From positions 1,240,001 through 1,304,000 of the forward strand of contig NZ_BNJI01000002.1 of the NCBI RefSeq assembly GCF_016587415.1: a stretch of 64,000 bases of DNA. The letters run 5' to 3'. The stretch's first letter is position 1. Each line of letters opens with the position of its first letter. Positions 33,777 through 42,035 of this stretch are shown piece after piece. Under the pieces are notes generated by a model. That model did no database searches. It saw nothing but the letters and a program-made list of their open reading frames with translations, and was not told the origin of the DNA. This DNA is from Ktedonobacter sp. SOSP1-85 (GTDB taxonomy: Bacteria; Chloroflexota; Ktedonobacteria; Ktedonobacterales; Ktedonobacteraceae). Made by a program: the position numbers and the translations under genes.

Positions 33777-35429
33777 TTACAGGGAGGTCGGAGTGGTAGA
33801 CCGGCACAGGATGCGCGAAAGTACCTGTTCAAGGAACAACACTGGGTTCTTAGGCTGTATACTGCTGCGCCAGGCCACAAATCCATCAGGCCGCACCAGC
33901 ACCACTCCCTCAACTGAGACTCCCATTTTTGTTTGCCAGCTATTCTCTCCATCCAGCAGCCCACCATCCGAGCCGATACGGTAGGCTGCTAGTTCGATCC
34001 CAAGTGACGCTGCCACCTCTGGTGCTGCCGCATCCCAGGCTGTACCACCAGGACCGGCAAGCAGAATGAAACGACCATCAAGCAGGTCCAGCGTGGAGAG
34101 GCGTTGCCCCTCTCGTTCGACCCATAGATGTGGCACCCGTGTCCCAGGCAATCCGTTCAACTCCAGGGGCTTGAGCAACTCGATCCCATCACGCGCTGGC
34201 GTGATCGCCTCTTCTGAAAGGATGGCCTCTGAACGATAGCGATACCCGACGATGGGATGCATGATGGAAAGCTGTTCCTGAAGATCAGGGAGGGCACTTC
34301 CCCTGGCTTCACTGATTTCTTTCCCAAACAAGATCGCTCCCGATCCCACCATCGACTGCTGAGCTGCCAACAAGCCGACGGGGCGCCGCTCCGTCTGATA
34401 GGTCGCCAACAGCTCTGGTGTCGCCTGCCTCTTGAGGACCGCAGCCAGTTTCCAGCCCAGGTTTTGCGCGCTTTGAATAGCTGTATTGACGCCCAGTCCC
34501 AGGTAGGGCGGCATGGTATGGGCCGCATCCCCCACCAGGAAGATCCGCCCTTGCTGGAACCGATCAGCCACCCGTTGAATGGGCTTCCAGTCGGCGATAT
34601 CGACGACCGAGACGTCCAGATCTGCTTTCCCCAACGCCAGGCGAATCATCTCCTGACAGCGCTCGGCGGGATACTCCTGCGCCGTTTCCCCTCGGGCAGA
34701 GGAATAGCTGATCATAAATAAGCCACGCTGCTGATCGGTGATCATAAACATGCCGCGCACGTCCTTGTTCACGATCTGGAACACGTCATTTTCATAGCCT
34801 GCGACCAAAGACCCCCAGTTTGCGCGAAAGTACGCAAAGATCTGGCACTCTGGAAGCTCCCCGAGTCCTTGTGTGGAGATGGCGAGGGTCTCACGAATCC
34901 GGCTGTGCGCGCCATCAGCCGCAATCAGGTAGTCTGCGCGCACCTCGCTTTCTTTTCCGGTCGCGCGATCCTTGATGGCCGCAGTCACGCCTGCCTCATC
35001 TTGCGTGAAGGAGACGAGTTCGGTGCCATATCGGACATCCACGCTGCGTCTCCGCGCGTCAGCGAGCAGTAATGGTTCGAGCTTACTCTGGGGATAATAC
35101 CAGGCGAGGGGCTCCTGGGTGATGTCTTCCAGATGCTCAACCATCGCGATGGGATTGAGGATTTCCTCTTGTTCGCTGGCGGCCAGACTGTGTTTGCGGA
35201 ACATCCGCGAGAGCCTGGCTCCTCCAGCAAGGACCTCCGCTTCCAGTCCCAACCCTCGCAGCACTTCGATGGTACGGAAATTGAGGGAACGCGCGCGCGG
35301 ATACCACGAGGTGTCGATCCGTCGCTCGATCAACCACGAGGAAATACCCTGCTGGTGCAACAAGAGGGACAGGGACAGGCCCGCGCCACCTGCTCCCACA
35401 ATTAAAACGGGCACGTGTTCTTGAGTCAT
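33777..35429 (-). CDS. FAD-dependent aromatic-ring monooxygenase
   Basis: This class A flavin hydroxylase of 550 residues resembles the polyketide/phenol hydroxylase group (PgaE/MtmOIV-like). The dinucleotide motif is VPVLIVGAGGAGLSLSLLLHQQG, the DG motif is YLIAADGAHSRIRE, and the ribityl-binding motif is GRIFLVGDAAHTMPPYLGLGVNTAIQSAQNLGWKL. The last about 150 residues form the thioredoxin-like domain common in this group. The start at 35429 (MTQEHVPV) has AAAGGA upstream. It uses NAD(P)H and O2 in the cytoplasm; the substrate is unknown. It is flanked by IS debris on both sides. Confidence 0.88.
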   Translation of the reverse strand: MTQEHVPVLIVGAGGAGLSLSLLLHQQGISSWLIERRIDTSWYPRARSLNFRTIEVLRGLGLEAEVLAGGARLSRMFRKHSLAASEQEEILNPIAMVEHLEDITQEPLAWYYPQSKLEPLLLADARRRSVDVRYGTELVSFTQDEAGVTAAIKDRATGKESEVRADYLIAADGAHSRIRETLAISTQGLGELPECQIFAYFRANWGSLVAGYENDVFQIVNKDVRGMFMITDQQRGLFMISYSSARGETAQEYPAERCQEMIRLALGKADLDVSVVDIADWKPIQRVADRFQQGRIFLVGDAAHTMPPYLGLGVNTAIQSAQNLGWKLAAVLKRQATPELLATYQTERRPVGLLAAQQSMVGSGAILFGKEISEARGSALPDLQEQLSIMHPIVGYRYRSEAILSEEAITPARDGIELLKPLELNGLPGTRVPHLWVEREGQRLSTLDLLDGRFILLAGPGGTAWDAAAPEVAASLGIELAAYRIGSDGGLLDGENSWQTKMGVSVEGVVLVRPDGFVAWRSSIQPKNPVLFLEQVLSRILCRSTTPTSL

Positions 35430-35676
35430 CACCAAATTCCTTTCTTTTTCACTGGTTGACATACTTCAATGATTTTTTCCTGCGCATGACTCTCAACCTG
35501 GTCATCTTCAGATGATGGGATTTGCCCACAGTTGGAGCAGAAAGTCGGAATCTGTTTGATTTTCTCCCCGTTAAGCTTGGAGAAGATAGGCTCTCCCTTT
35601 CCCATCCCAGGCGATTTCATTGACGAGTAAGCAGACAGTACGATACAAATGAGGCAAAACTGGAGCGACGCCGATA

Positions 35677-35910
35677 TTGCCTGGATACGATAAGATTCCG
35701 ACGTACCTCACCCCGGAACAGCGCCATACCCTGACCCATATTCCGCAAGATCCCTCTGATCGCGAGATTGCCCGCTACTACACCTTCACCGAAAAGGAGC
35801 TAGAACTCATCAATTACCGCAGACGAGGATCGAACCGCCTCGGCTTTGCCGTCCAATTAGCCCTGTTGAAATTTCCTGGGCGCACAGGGTCAATGGGGAC
35901 AGGGAGGGAA
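35677..35910 (+). pseudogene. Tn3-family transposase, N-terminal fragment
   Basis: IPTYLTPEQRHTLTHIPQDPSDREIARYYTFTEKELELINYRRRGSNRLGFAVQLALLKFPG is the start of a Tn3-type transposase (DUF4158 region). Similarity ends after about 65 codons; the remaining 900 or so residues are absent. Confidence 0.7.
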
Positions 35911-35973
35911 CAGATGAGGACGCCTGCTCCCTCTCTTGCCTCGCACGTCGGACAACTTGCGAGCTTCCCTGTC

Positions 35974-36216
35974 TCACTCACTCCTGCACCATCCACGTGC
36001 CACACGCATCAAGCCGAAGGCGTATGAGGACTGCCCTCCGTTCCCAGTAGGAACAACCAACCACTCGATAGCATCATCGATCATCTCAAGCAGTGGGTTT
36101 AGGTCCTTCCCAAAGAGTGCGTCGAAGTACCTCTGCATCATTTGCAGGTTTCCTTGAATGCGCTGTATACGCACCTGGAGATCCGTTTCGCTCACGGGAT
36201 TGAGATTGGTCTGCAT
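35974..36216 (-). pseudogene. SnoaL/NTF2-like protein, N-terminal fragment
   Basis: From the ATG at 36216 (ribosome site AGAGAGAGATG) the protein reads QGNLQMMQRYFDALFGKDLNPLLEMIDDAIEWLVVPTG, the first helix pair and strand of an NTF2-like fold. The frame then enters unrelated sequence next to the Tn3 fragment. It is about half the normal length. Confidence 0.5.
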
Positions 36217-36599
36217 TTCATCTCTCTCTTTTCTCTGGTGATTCCCACTAGCTTGGCCGAAGCTCGCGCTTCTGGCATCACCTGTATCCATCTGACAGAT
36301 TCAGTGGTCGGGCCTGCCGACTTGCGCCAAAGACAATCATCGCGCTGACGACTCACCATCGGGAGGAATGCCTCTTGGAGCCAGAGCCCTTTGCATCGCA
36401 GCCACGAATGACCTGGAGATTGTCAAACCCATTCCAGTCTTGGATGGATCAAGATGCCAGGTCACGCGAATGCGACAATGCACTGCTTCGCTTCCCTCCC
36501 GATACTTCTGCTCGTCTTCAAACAGTATAGAGAGCAGGAGGCTGGGGTGGCTTCGTCCTTTGGGACGATCTGCGGGATGAGAAATGGGAGCGCGTTGGG
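36217..36599. other. Gene-poor interval
   Basis: No gene could be supported here. ORFs on either strand lack family features and ribosome sites. Confidence 0.4.
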
Positions 36600-36797
36600 A
36601 GTTAGAGCAACTGGAGATTGCGTGCCCGAGCCAGTGCCTGGGTACGGCTGTTCACATGTAGTTTGCCATACCGGTTTCTGAGATGCGTTTTCACGGTACT
36701 GCGGGACACCACCAGCATCTGCGGCCATCTCTTGGGTCGAGCGACCTGCGGCCAGCAGGTGTAACACACGCTGTTCCTGAGCGGTCAGCGGTTCCAA
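36600..36797 (-). pseudogene. LuxR-type helix-turn-helix, frameshifted relic
   Basis: MEPLTAQEQRVLHLLAAGRSTQEMAADAG is followed in a shifted frame by VVSRSTVKTHLRNRYGKLHVNSRTQALARARNLQLL and a stop. Together they make a complete LuxR C-terminal DNA-binding domain of the MalT-like group. The sensory part is missing; a TTG start with AAAGGA lies directly before it. The frame break is in a GGTGGTG repeat near 36708. Confidence 0.6.
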
Positions 36798-36964
36798 ATG
36801 ATATATCCTTTCTTAAAAAACCAATAGCCACCTCTTCTATGATACCAAGCCAATGTCACAGTTTAGCTGTGATAATTGGCGAAAGCTGACGATAATTCTC
36901 TGGTAGTAAAATCTCTTTCCCTGGTAGTGCCATGCCTTGATAAGGACTGAGCAGTTCTGGCAAG

Positions 36965-36995
36965 ATTGGAAGCCGCTTCTGAAGTGGCTTCCAAT
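36965..36995. repeat. Short perfect hairpin
   Basis: ATTGGAAGCC (36965-36974) pairs with GGCTTCCAAT (36986-36995) across an 11-nt loop. It lies in a 36798-37364 interval without genes. Confidence 0.4.
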
Positions 36996-37024
36996 GTGCT
37001 GTATTGCTGTGCTGCTCAACCTTC

Positions 37025-37177
37025 GGATCTGTCCCGCTTTTGGTGATGGAGAGTGCCTTCACACAAGGCGACGAGCCTTGGGATAGAAAAACAGGTGTAC
37101 CAGTGGGAAAAAGAGCCTCTTGCGAGACGAGGGCTGGCTTGAGAGCATTTCTGCATCACCAAAAGCGAGACAGACCC
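37025..37177. repeat. MITE-like element with 24-bp imperfect terminal inverted repeats
   Basis: GGATCTGTCCCGCTTTTGGT at 37025 is matched in inversion by CACCAAAAGCGAGACAGACC ending at 37177, with about 3 mismatches over 24 bp. The 153-bp unit is non-coding. No target duplication was recognised. Confidence 0.55.
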
Positions 37178-37252
37178 ACATGGTAGGTCATTTACCAGTA
37201 GAGATTCGAGCTGGCACGAAAATCTGTCGGATTATCAAACCGGCCCGTAAAA

Positions 37253-37273
37253 CCCCTGCCTTTAGGCATGGGG
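37253..37273 (+). repeat. Left-end hairpin of the IS200/IS605 element
   Basis: CCCCTGCC-TTTA-GGCATGGGG folds into a stem with one mismatch, as recognised by Y1 transposases. The upstream sequence TTATCAAACCGGCCCGTAAAA recurs in similar form at 46.5 and 54.8 kb. Confidence 0.6.
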
Positions 37274-37364
37274 ATAGAAGGGCCGTTCCTTATTGGAGTG
37301 GCTTGTGGAGCGGGGTAACAAGAATGCTTGACAGTATACAGATTCGTGCTATATACTGGTATAT

Positions 37365-37766
37365 ATGAGTGCAATACGATACAAATCGAACCGGAACGTC
37401 TATTACTCGTGCAAGTATCACGTGGTCTGGTGTCCCAAATATCGGCGCAAGGTGCTTGAAGAACCAATAGCACAACAGCTAAAGCACATCATTACGCAGG
37501 TGTGCCAGGAGCATCAGGCCGATATTTTGAGCATGGAAATCATGCCAGATCATGTGCATCTGCTTGTGGAATGCGACCCACAGTTTGGCATTCATCGCCT
37601 TGTGCGGCTGCTGAAAGGTCGCTCGTCACGTTTGTTACGTCAGGAGTTCCCGACGCTGAAGAGCAAGCTTCCAACGCTGTGGACGACAAGTTACTTTGTC
37701 TCGACGGTTGGGGGCGCTCCCCTTTCCGCCATCAAGCACTATATTGAGAACCAAAAACATGTCTAG
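37365..37766 (+). CDS. tnpA: IS200/IS605 Y1 transposase TnpA
   Basis: This single-strand HUH transposase of 133 residues cuts and joins the element ends as DNA hairpins. The HUH motif is MPDHVHLLVEC and the nucleophilic tyrosine is in IKHYIENQ; YHVVWCPKYRR is the family N-terminal signature. All key residues are present. The tnpB start overlaps its last codons. Confidence 0.93.
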   Translation: MSAIRYKSNRNVYYSCKYHVVWCPKYRRKVLEEPIAQQLKHIITQVCQEHQADILSMEIMPDHVHLLVECDPQFGIHRLVRLLKGRSSRLLRQEFPTLKSKLPTLWTTSYFVSTVGGAPLSAIKHYIENQKHV

Positions 37767-38931
37767 CTTGAAAAGCTATAAATTCCGCTTGTATCCCACC
37801 AGAACACAAACTGAAAAGCTGGAATGGACGCTTGCCAGATGTTGTGAGTTGTACAATGCTGCTTTGCAAGAGCGTCGTGAGATGTACACGTACACTGGCA
37901 AGGGAACCACCTACAATGCGCAAGCCATGCAGCTCCCCGAGATCAAAGAGATCAGAGAGGAATATAAGCAGATTCACTCTCAGGTGTTGCAAGATGTGCT
38001 CAGGCGGGTGGATAAGGCGTTCAAAGCCTTCTTCAAGCGGGTCAAAGTAGGAAAGCGAGGGTTTCCACGCTTCCAGGGACGCAACCACTATGAGAGCTTT
38101 TGCTATCCTCAAGCTGGCTTCTCACTAGAGAACGGGCGTCTTGAATTGTCCAAGATTGGTCACGTGAAGATCAAGCTTCATCGCAAGGTGCATGGCACGA
38201 TCAAAACCTGTACGCTCAAACGAGAGGGCGCGTGCTGGTATGTGTGCTTCTCCTGTGAAGTGGAAAGCGTCCCACGCACGCCTTACACAGATGAGGCGGT
38301 GGGCATTGACCTTGGTATCTCGAAGCTGGCAACCCTTTCTACTGGTGACGTGATTGAGAACCCGAAGCATTACCGACAGGCTGAAAAGCGTCTAGCGAAG
38401 GCACAGCAAGCCTTGTCTCGTAAAAAGCGGGGTTCCAAGAGGCGCAAGAAGGCCGTGCAGCGTGTGGCTCGTCTGCACAGGAAGGTAAGGAATCAGCGCA
38501 ATGACTACTTGCATCAATGGTCGCGTCGTCTGGTGGACACCTACGAAACGATTGTCTTTGAGGACATTGCCCCTACCAATCTCTCTCGAAGAGCCAGACC
38601 CAGGCAAGACGAAGAGACAGGCAAGTATCTCCCGAATGGGGCGAGCGCGAAATCTGGTTTGAACAAATCGATACTCGATGCTGGTTGGAGTCAATTCATC
38701 GCCTTTTGTGAGTACAAAGCTGAGAATGCTGGTACAGTGCAAGTAGCGAAGGTTGACCCACGGATGACCAGCCAAGTATGCAGTGGGTGCGGTTCTGTGG
38801 TCAAGAAAGAGCTATCCGAGCGCTGGCATTCTTGTGAATGTGGCACTGAGCTAGATAGGGACCACAACGCCTCCATCAACATCAAACATCGTTGGCTCGG
38901 ACGGAGCCTTCAGGAGACGCAAGCCTCCTGA
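37759..38931 (+). CDS. tnpB: IS200/IS605 TnpB RNA-guided nuclease
   Basis: This TnpB of 390 residues has a complete active site: RuvC-I AVGIDLGISKLATLS, RuvC-II ETIVFEDIAPTNLSR, and RuvC-III LDRDHNASINIK, with the zinc ribbon CSGCG...CECG. The N-terminal wedge/REC part begins SLKSYKFRLYPTRTQTEKLEWTLARCCELYNAALQERR. The start at 37759 overlaps tnpA. Its guide RNA should derive from the 3' end of the gene and the right-end hairpin. It is the only IS200/IS605 TnpB here with its own TnpA. Confidence 0.93.
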   Translation: MSSLKSYKFRLYPTRTQTEKLEWTLARCCELYNAALQERREMYTYTGKGTTYNAQAMQLPEIKEIREEYKQIHSQVLQDVLRRVDKAFKAFFKRVKVGKRGFPRFQGRNHYESFCYPQAGFSLENGRLELSKIGHVKIKLHRKVHGTIKTCTLKREGACWYVCFSCEVESVPRTPYTDEAVGIDLGISKLATLSTGDVIENPKHYRQAEKRLAKAQQALSRKKRGSKRRKKAVQRVARLHRKVRNQRNDYLHQWSRRLVDTYETIVFEDIAPTNLSRRARPRQDEETGKYLPNGASAKSGLNKSILDAGWSQFIAFCEYKAENAGTVQVAKVDPRMTSQVCSGCGSVVKKELSERWHSCECGTELDRDHNASINIKHRWLGRSLQETQAS

Positions 38932-38935
38932 GAAG

Positions 38936-38956
38936 CCCCCGGATTTATCCGTGGGG
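38936..38956 (+). repeat. Right-end hairpin of the IS200/IS605 element
   Basis: CCCCCGGAT-TT-ATCCGTGGGG folds into a stem just after the TnpB stop codon. A variant (CCCCACGGCTAAAAGCC) at 31435-31449 is split by a MITE. Confidence 0.65.
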
Positions 38957-39181
38957 AGTCGTCACAAAGCGAAGTGATGCAAAAGCCGGGCCGAAATGGC
39001 AATGGTTTGAGAATTGTACCTATTTATCCCTTTTCGGGCCGGATCGAGCTTGGTATACTGAGGTTTATATGTCTCAAGCAAGAGGTAGTGGAAGTAGGGA
39101 TAGAGGGACAGAGAGTATTTCCTCGGACTCTTTTTAATTAGCTGATGATGGAATATCGGAATAATTCTATGGGTAAGGCTT

Positions 39182-41407
39182 ATGATTGGTAAATCGACGC
39201 AGGACTTAGTCAATCAACCAATTATTGACCGTTATCGCTTGCTGCACTTCATCAACCGTGGAGAGACGAAATCGGTCTACCAGGCTGTTGATGTCCGCAC
39301 GGCACGGCCTGTCGCGTTCAAGCTTATGCGTCTGGACCAGGGGCCAACGGATAGGCAACAACGCATCCAACATTTCGGAAAGATTATGGAGGGGATTGTC
39401 ACACTGGATCATCCCCATATTCTTCCGGTTCTTGATTTCGGGGTCATGGTAGACGAGCAGATTGATCGTGAGCACGATTATGTCTATGTTGTCATGCCAC
39501 TGGTAGCGGAGCGCTCGCTTGATGGATGGCTTCGTGATTACTGGAAGAGAAGGAATAGCCCCCCGGCGCAGTTAGAGTTGCAGGATGTACAACAACTCGT
39601 ACACCAGGCCGCGCAGAGCTTGCAATACGCGTACGAACGCAATGTGCTCCACCTTGGTATCAAGCAGACAAACTTCCTGGTACGACGTGAAAGCGATGAT
39701 GAGCGTTTTCCGTACCTGGAGCTAGCGGATTTTAGTGTAGCTCGTTTGGCCACTCCTTCTCGTGACCAAACGGCGATGGCACCAGAACAGTTAGCGGGAC
39801 GACCAGTAGCGGCTAGCGATCAATACGCGCTCGCGGCCATGGCCTATGAACTCCTCACAGGACATCCCTCTACATTTATGAGGCCGAATGGGCAGAGCTA
39901 CTCCGCGTTGTTTGCCGCTGACGTGCAGGCTTCCAGGCTTTCAGCCGGGGCCAGTGAAGTACTGCAACGGGCACTCGCGCCTGACCCCCAGGCGCGATAC
40001 ACGTCAATTATTGAGTTCGCCGAAGAGTTCGCTCACGTGGCGGAGCGGGGAAAGCGCGGGGAGAACCTCTACATCTTGCTTGGCATCAGCCGAGCAGAGG
40101 CGCAATCCGGCACGAGCTTACCAGTGACGCTGGCGGGTAAGCGCCAGGTAATGGTCAACGTGCCGCCAAATGCGCATGCGGGACAGGTCTTGCAAATCGA
40201 GGATGCCGGAAAGCCATCGCAGTCGAGCGGCCCACGCGGCGCGCTGGTGGTGACGCTGGCGCTTCGTCCTGATCCCCCTGGCATCCAGCCGGGCAATAAT
40301 CAGCCTGTGCTGGAAGAATTACAGCGCCTCTCTCATGATATTAAAGCTCTACAGGCGCGACCCACCAATGCCAGCACGACTCCTGCCAATGCCAGCGCAG
40401 ACATGGCCGGGTTGTCGGAGCAGGTGACTAGGATTGAGCACATGATACGCATCCTCAGGACATTCGAGGATTATGTAGAGGTGGAAGGGCCGCAGGACAT
40501 CCCACGCTATCTCGCCAAACAATTTCGGCCAGGGTTGGTCGTTGTTGGCATCGTGCTGGCGCTCATTATCATCTTGAGCAACTGTGTGCTTTCGGGTCAG
40601 CTCAAGGAGGCCATTTATTTGAATGGCACCAGCAATATCGATGCGATAATGGAAACCAACAAGGGCATGACAGCCACTGCTCAGGCAAATGTTAATGGCA
40701 CCGCAACCACGAGCAAGAACGCCCAGGCTACGGCGACCGCTACATACTTACAGTCGGTACAGGCGGCGGCGGACTCGCAGACTATCCCTGCACTCTACCA
40801 TACGAACGCTGCTCCTGAAAACGTGAGCCTTGTCTTTAACGACCTGTTAAATAAGTCCAATTCGGGACAATGGGAGAACTCCGCGACCGACGATGGCTCC
40901 GATTCTACATCTCAACAGAATCTTCCCTGCTTCTTTGGTAAGAGTGATAACTTCTATCACGCCAAAGCGAGCAAGAGTGGCACAGTACAGTTATGCCATT
41001 CATCAGGACCGGTGGGAACGCTCGAACGTGGAACTCACTTATTACTACAGGTGCAGGCATTTATCCTGATAGGTGATAGTAGTGGGATGCAATTCGGAAC
41101 GAAAGATTCGTACTGCTACTTCTATATCACTCAAACCGGAGAGTACGAGATTGGTATGAACGGGAAGCCATTCACGAATGGCAAGGGGAAGAGTAGCGCG
41201 ATCAATACCGGAACTGGAACGAAGGTCTCCAACTTAATCGCGATCAATATTAGCGATACTACTGTCACATTCTATGTGAACTTGCAACCCGTACTGACCG
41301 TCAACGAGGTTACGCTACCCGATAATGGCACTATAGCCCTGGCCGCGCGTAGCATTGGAGATCCAACGGATGCCGCTTATCAGAAGATAAAGGCATGGCA
41401 GTACTAA
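39182..41407 (+). CDS. Predicted pseudokinase with DnaJ-C-like domain, transmembrane helix and extracellular beta-rich domain
   Basis: This 741-residue fusion starts with a Ser/Thr-kinase fold (residues about 15-285). The glycine loop is degenerate (INRGETKSVYQA) and the ATP lysine is kept (VAFKLM). The HRD motif is HLG (VLHLGIKQTNFLV, Asp lost) and DFG is DFS, so phosphotransfer is unlikely. Residues about 295-360 (LYILLGISRAEAQ...RQVMVNVPPNAHAGQVLQIEDAGKPS...GALVVTLAL) resemble the DnaJ C-terminal substrate-binding domain. A coiled segment follows, then a transmembrane helix (VVVGIVLALIIILSNCVL) near 455, and a C-terminal domain of about 190 residues like the laminin-G/concanavalin fold. 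It probably binds a partner inside and senses a ligand outside. Confidence 0.8.
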   Translation: MIGKSTQDLVNQPIIDRYRLLHFINRGETKSVYQAVDVRTARPVAFKLMRLDQGPTDRQQRIQHFGKIMEGIVTLDHPHILPVLDFGVMVDEQIDREHDYVYVVMPLVAERSLDGWLRDYWKRRNSPPAQLELQDVQQLVHQAAQSLQYAYERNVLHLGIKQTNFLVRRESDDERFPYLELADFSVARLATPSRDQTAMAPEQLAGRPVAASDQYALAAMAYELLTGHPSTFMRPNGQSYSALFAADVQASRLSAGASEVLQRALAPDPQARYTSIIEFAEEFAHVAERGKRGENLYILLGISRAEAQSGTSLPVTLAGKRQVMVNVPPNAHAGQVLQIEDAGKPSQSSGPRGALVVTLALRPDPPGIQPGNNQPVLEELQRLSHDIKALQARPTNASTTPANASADMAGLSEQVTRIEHMIRILRTFEDYVEVEGPQDIPRYLAKQFRPGLVVVGIVLALIIILSNCVLSGQLKEAIYLNGTSNIDAIMETNKGMTATAQANVNGTATTSKNAQATATATYLQSVQAAADSQTIPALYHTNAAPENVSLVFNDLLNKSNSGQWENSATDDGSDSTSQQNLPCFFGKSDNFYHAKASKSGTVQLCHSSGPVGTLERGTHLLLQVQAFILIGDSSGMQFGTKDSYCYFYITQTGEYEIGMNGKPFTNGKGKSSAINTGTGTKVSNLIAINISDTTVTFYVNLQPVLTVNEVTLPDNGTIALAARSIGDPTDAAYQKIKAWQY

Positions 41408-41680
41408 TCGCTTGCCAGAGGATTCTGCGCAAGCGATTGAGCGACACAGACAGGGTAGTGGGAGCGCCTCTTCCCACTACCCTGCCTGTGTCATAGTTGT
41501 GCATCAAACAGGCCGATGAGGTACTCGCTGATCCGTTGAAGTTGGCGACGCGCGGCCACATTGATCTATACAATAGAACCAAGAGCAAAAGAAAAGGTCT
41601 ACCGTTTATTCACTGTAAATGATAGACTTTTGAAGAGAGACATGGTTGTTTATCTTGACATCCTCCCCATGGCTAAAGCC

Positions 41681-41910
41681 CTGACACTTATACACAAATA
41701 TGAACGTTTGCAGAAGATCCTCAGCATGATGCGAGGGAAAGGTGTTGAAAAAAAAGTCCCTTGATGCACAATGATGTGCTTTCAGCTTGGCGAGACAAGC
41801 GACTTTTTCACCAAAAGTGTGTCACCTCTCGTGTGGGGGAAAACGAGGCACCTGCAGCACATCGCTTCCGTGTTCTTTCTCAAGATCATATATTTATGTG
41901 TAAGTGTCAA
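41681..41910. mobile_element. Tn5-like MITE, copy 2 (230 bp)
   Basis: It starts CTGACACTTATACACAAAT and ends with ATGTGTAAGTGTCA. Internal sequence matches the copies at 46585 and 56363. It follows GGCTAAAGCC of an IS200/IS605-type hairpin; no duplication is visible on the right, so the flank may have been rearranged. Confidence 0.8.
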
Positions 41911-41979
41911 TGTTTCAAAACAGGGGTCTTCTGGCGCGGTTTGATAAAATGATTTACAGATATAGACCAGTTTCTGCCT

Positions 41980-42035
41980 TTCTAAATCTCCTCAAATGTG
42001 CGCGAAGCCCATTCGAATAGATCCAATTGCTGCAC
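41980..42035 (-). ncRNA. Predicted 3' guide-RNA scaffold of the IS607 TnpB (copy 1)
   Basis: The roughly 56 bp after the TnpB stop, up to TTTAGAAAGGCAG, are identical but for one base to the sequence after the TnpB at 52033, and then similarity ends sharply. TnpB guide RNAs are made from this position in characterised systems. The following flank (AAACTGGTCTATATCTG on the minus strand) would be the guide. Confidence 0.55.

Larger units (their letters stand above)
37253..38965 (+). mobile_element. Intact IS200/IS605-family element (tnpA + tnpB)
   Basis: The unit contains a complete Y1 transposase, a complete TnpB overlapping it by 8 bp, and imperfect hairpins near both ends. Exact cleavage sites are not certain; the right end is probably near GTCGTCAC at about 38958-38965, shared with the relic at 31.4 kb. 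Confidence 0.75.

Noticed and set aside
35429..35620. Small minus-strand ORF containing CSNCG upstream of the FAD monooxygenase
   Set aside because: It has no ribosome site and no family resemblance beyond one CxxC, and it runs into the monooxygenase leader. Chance is more likely.
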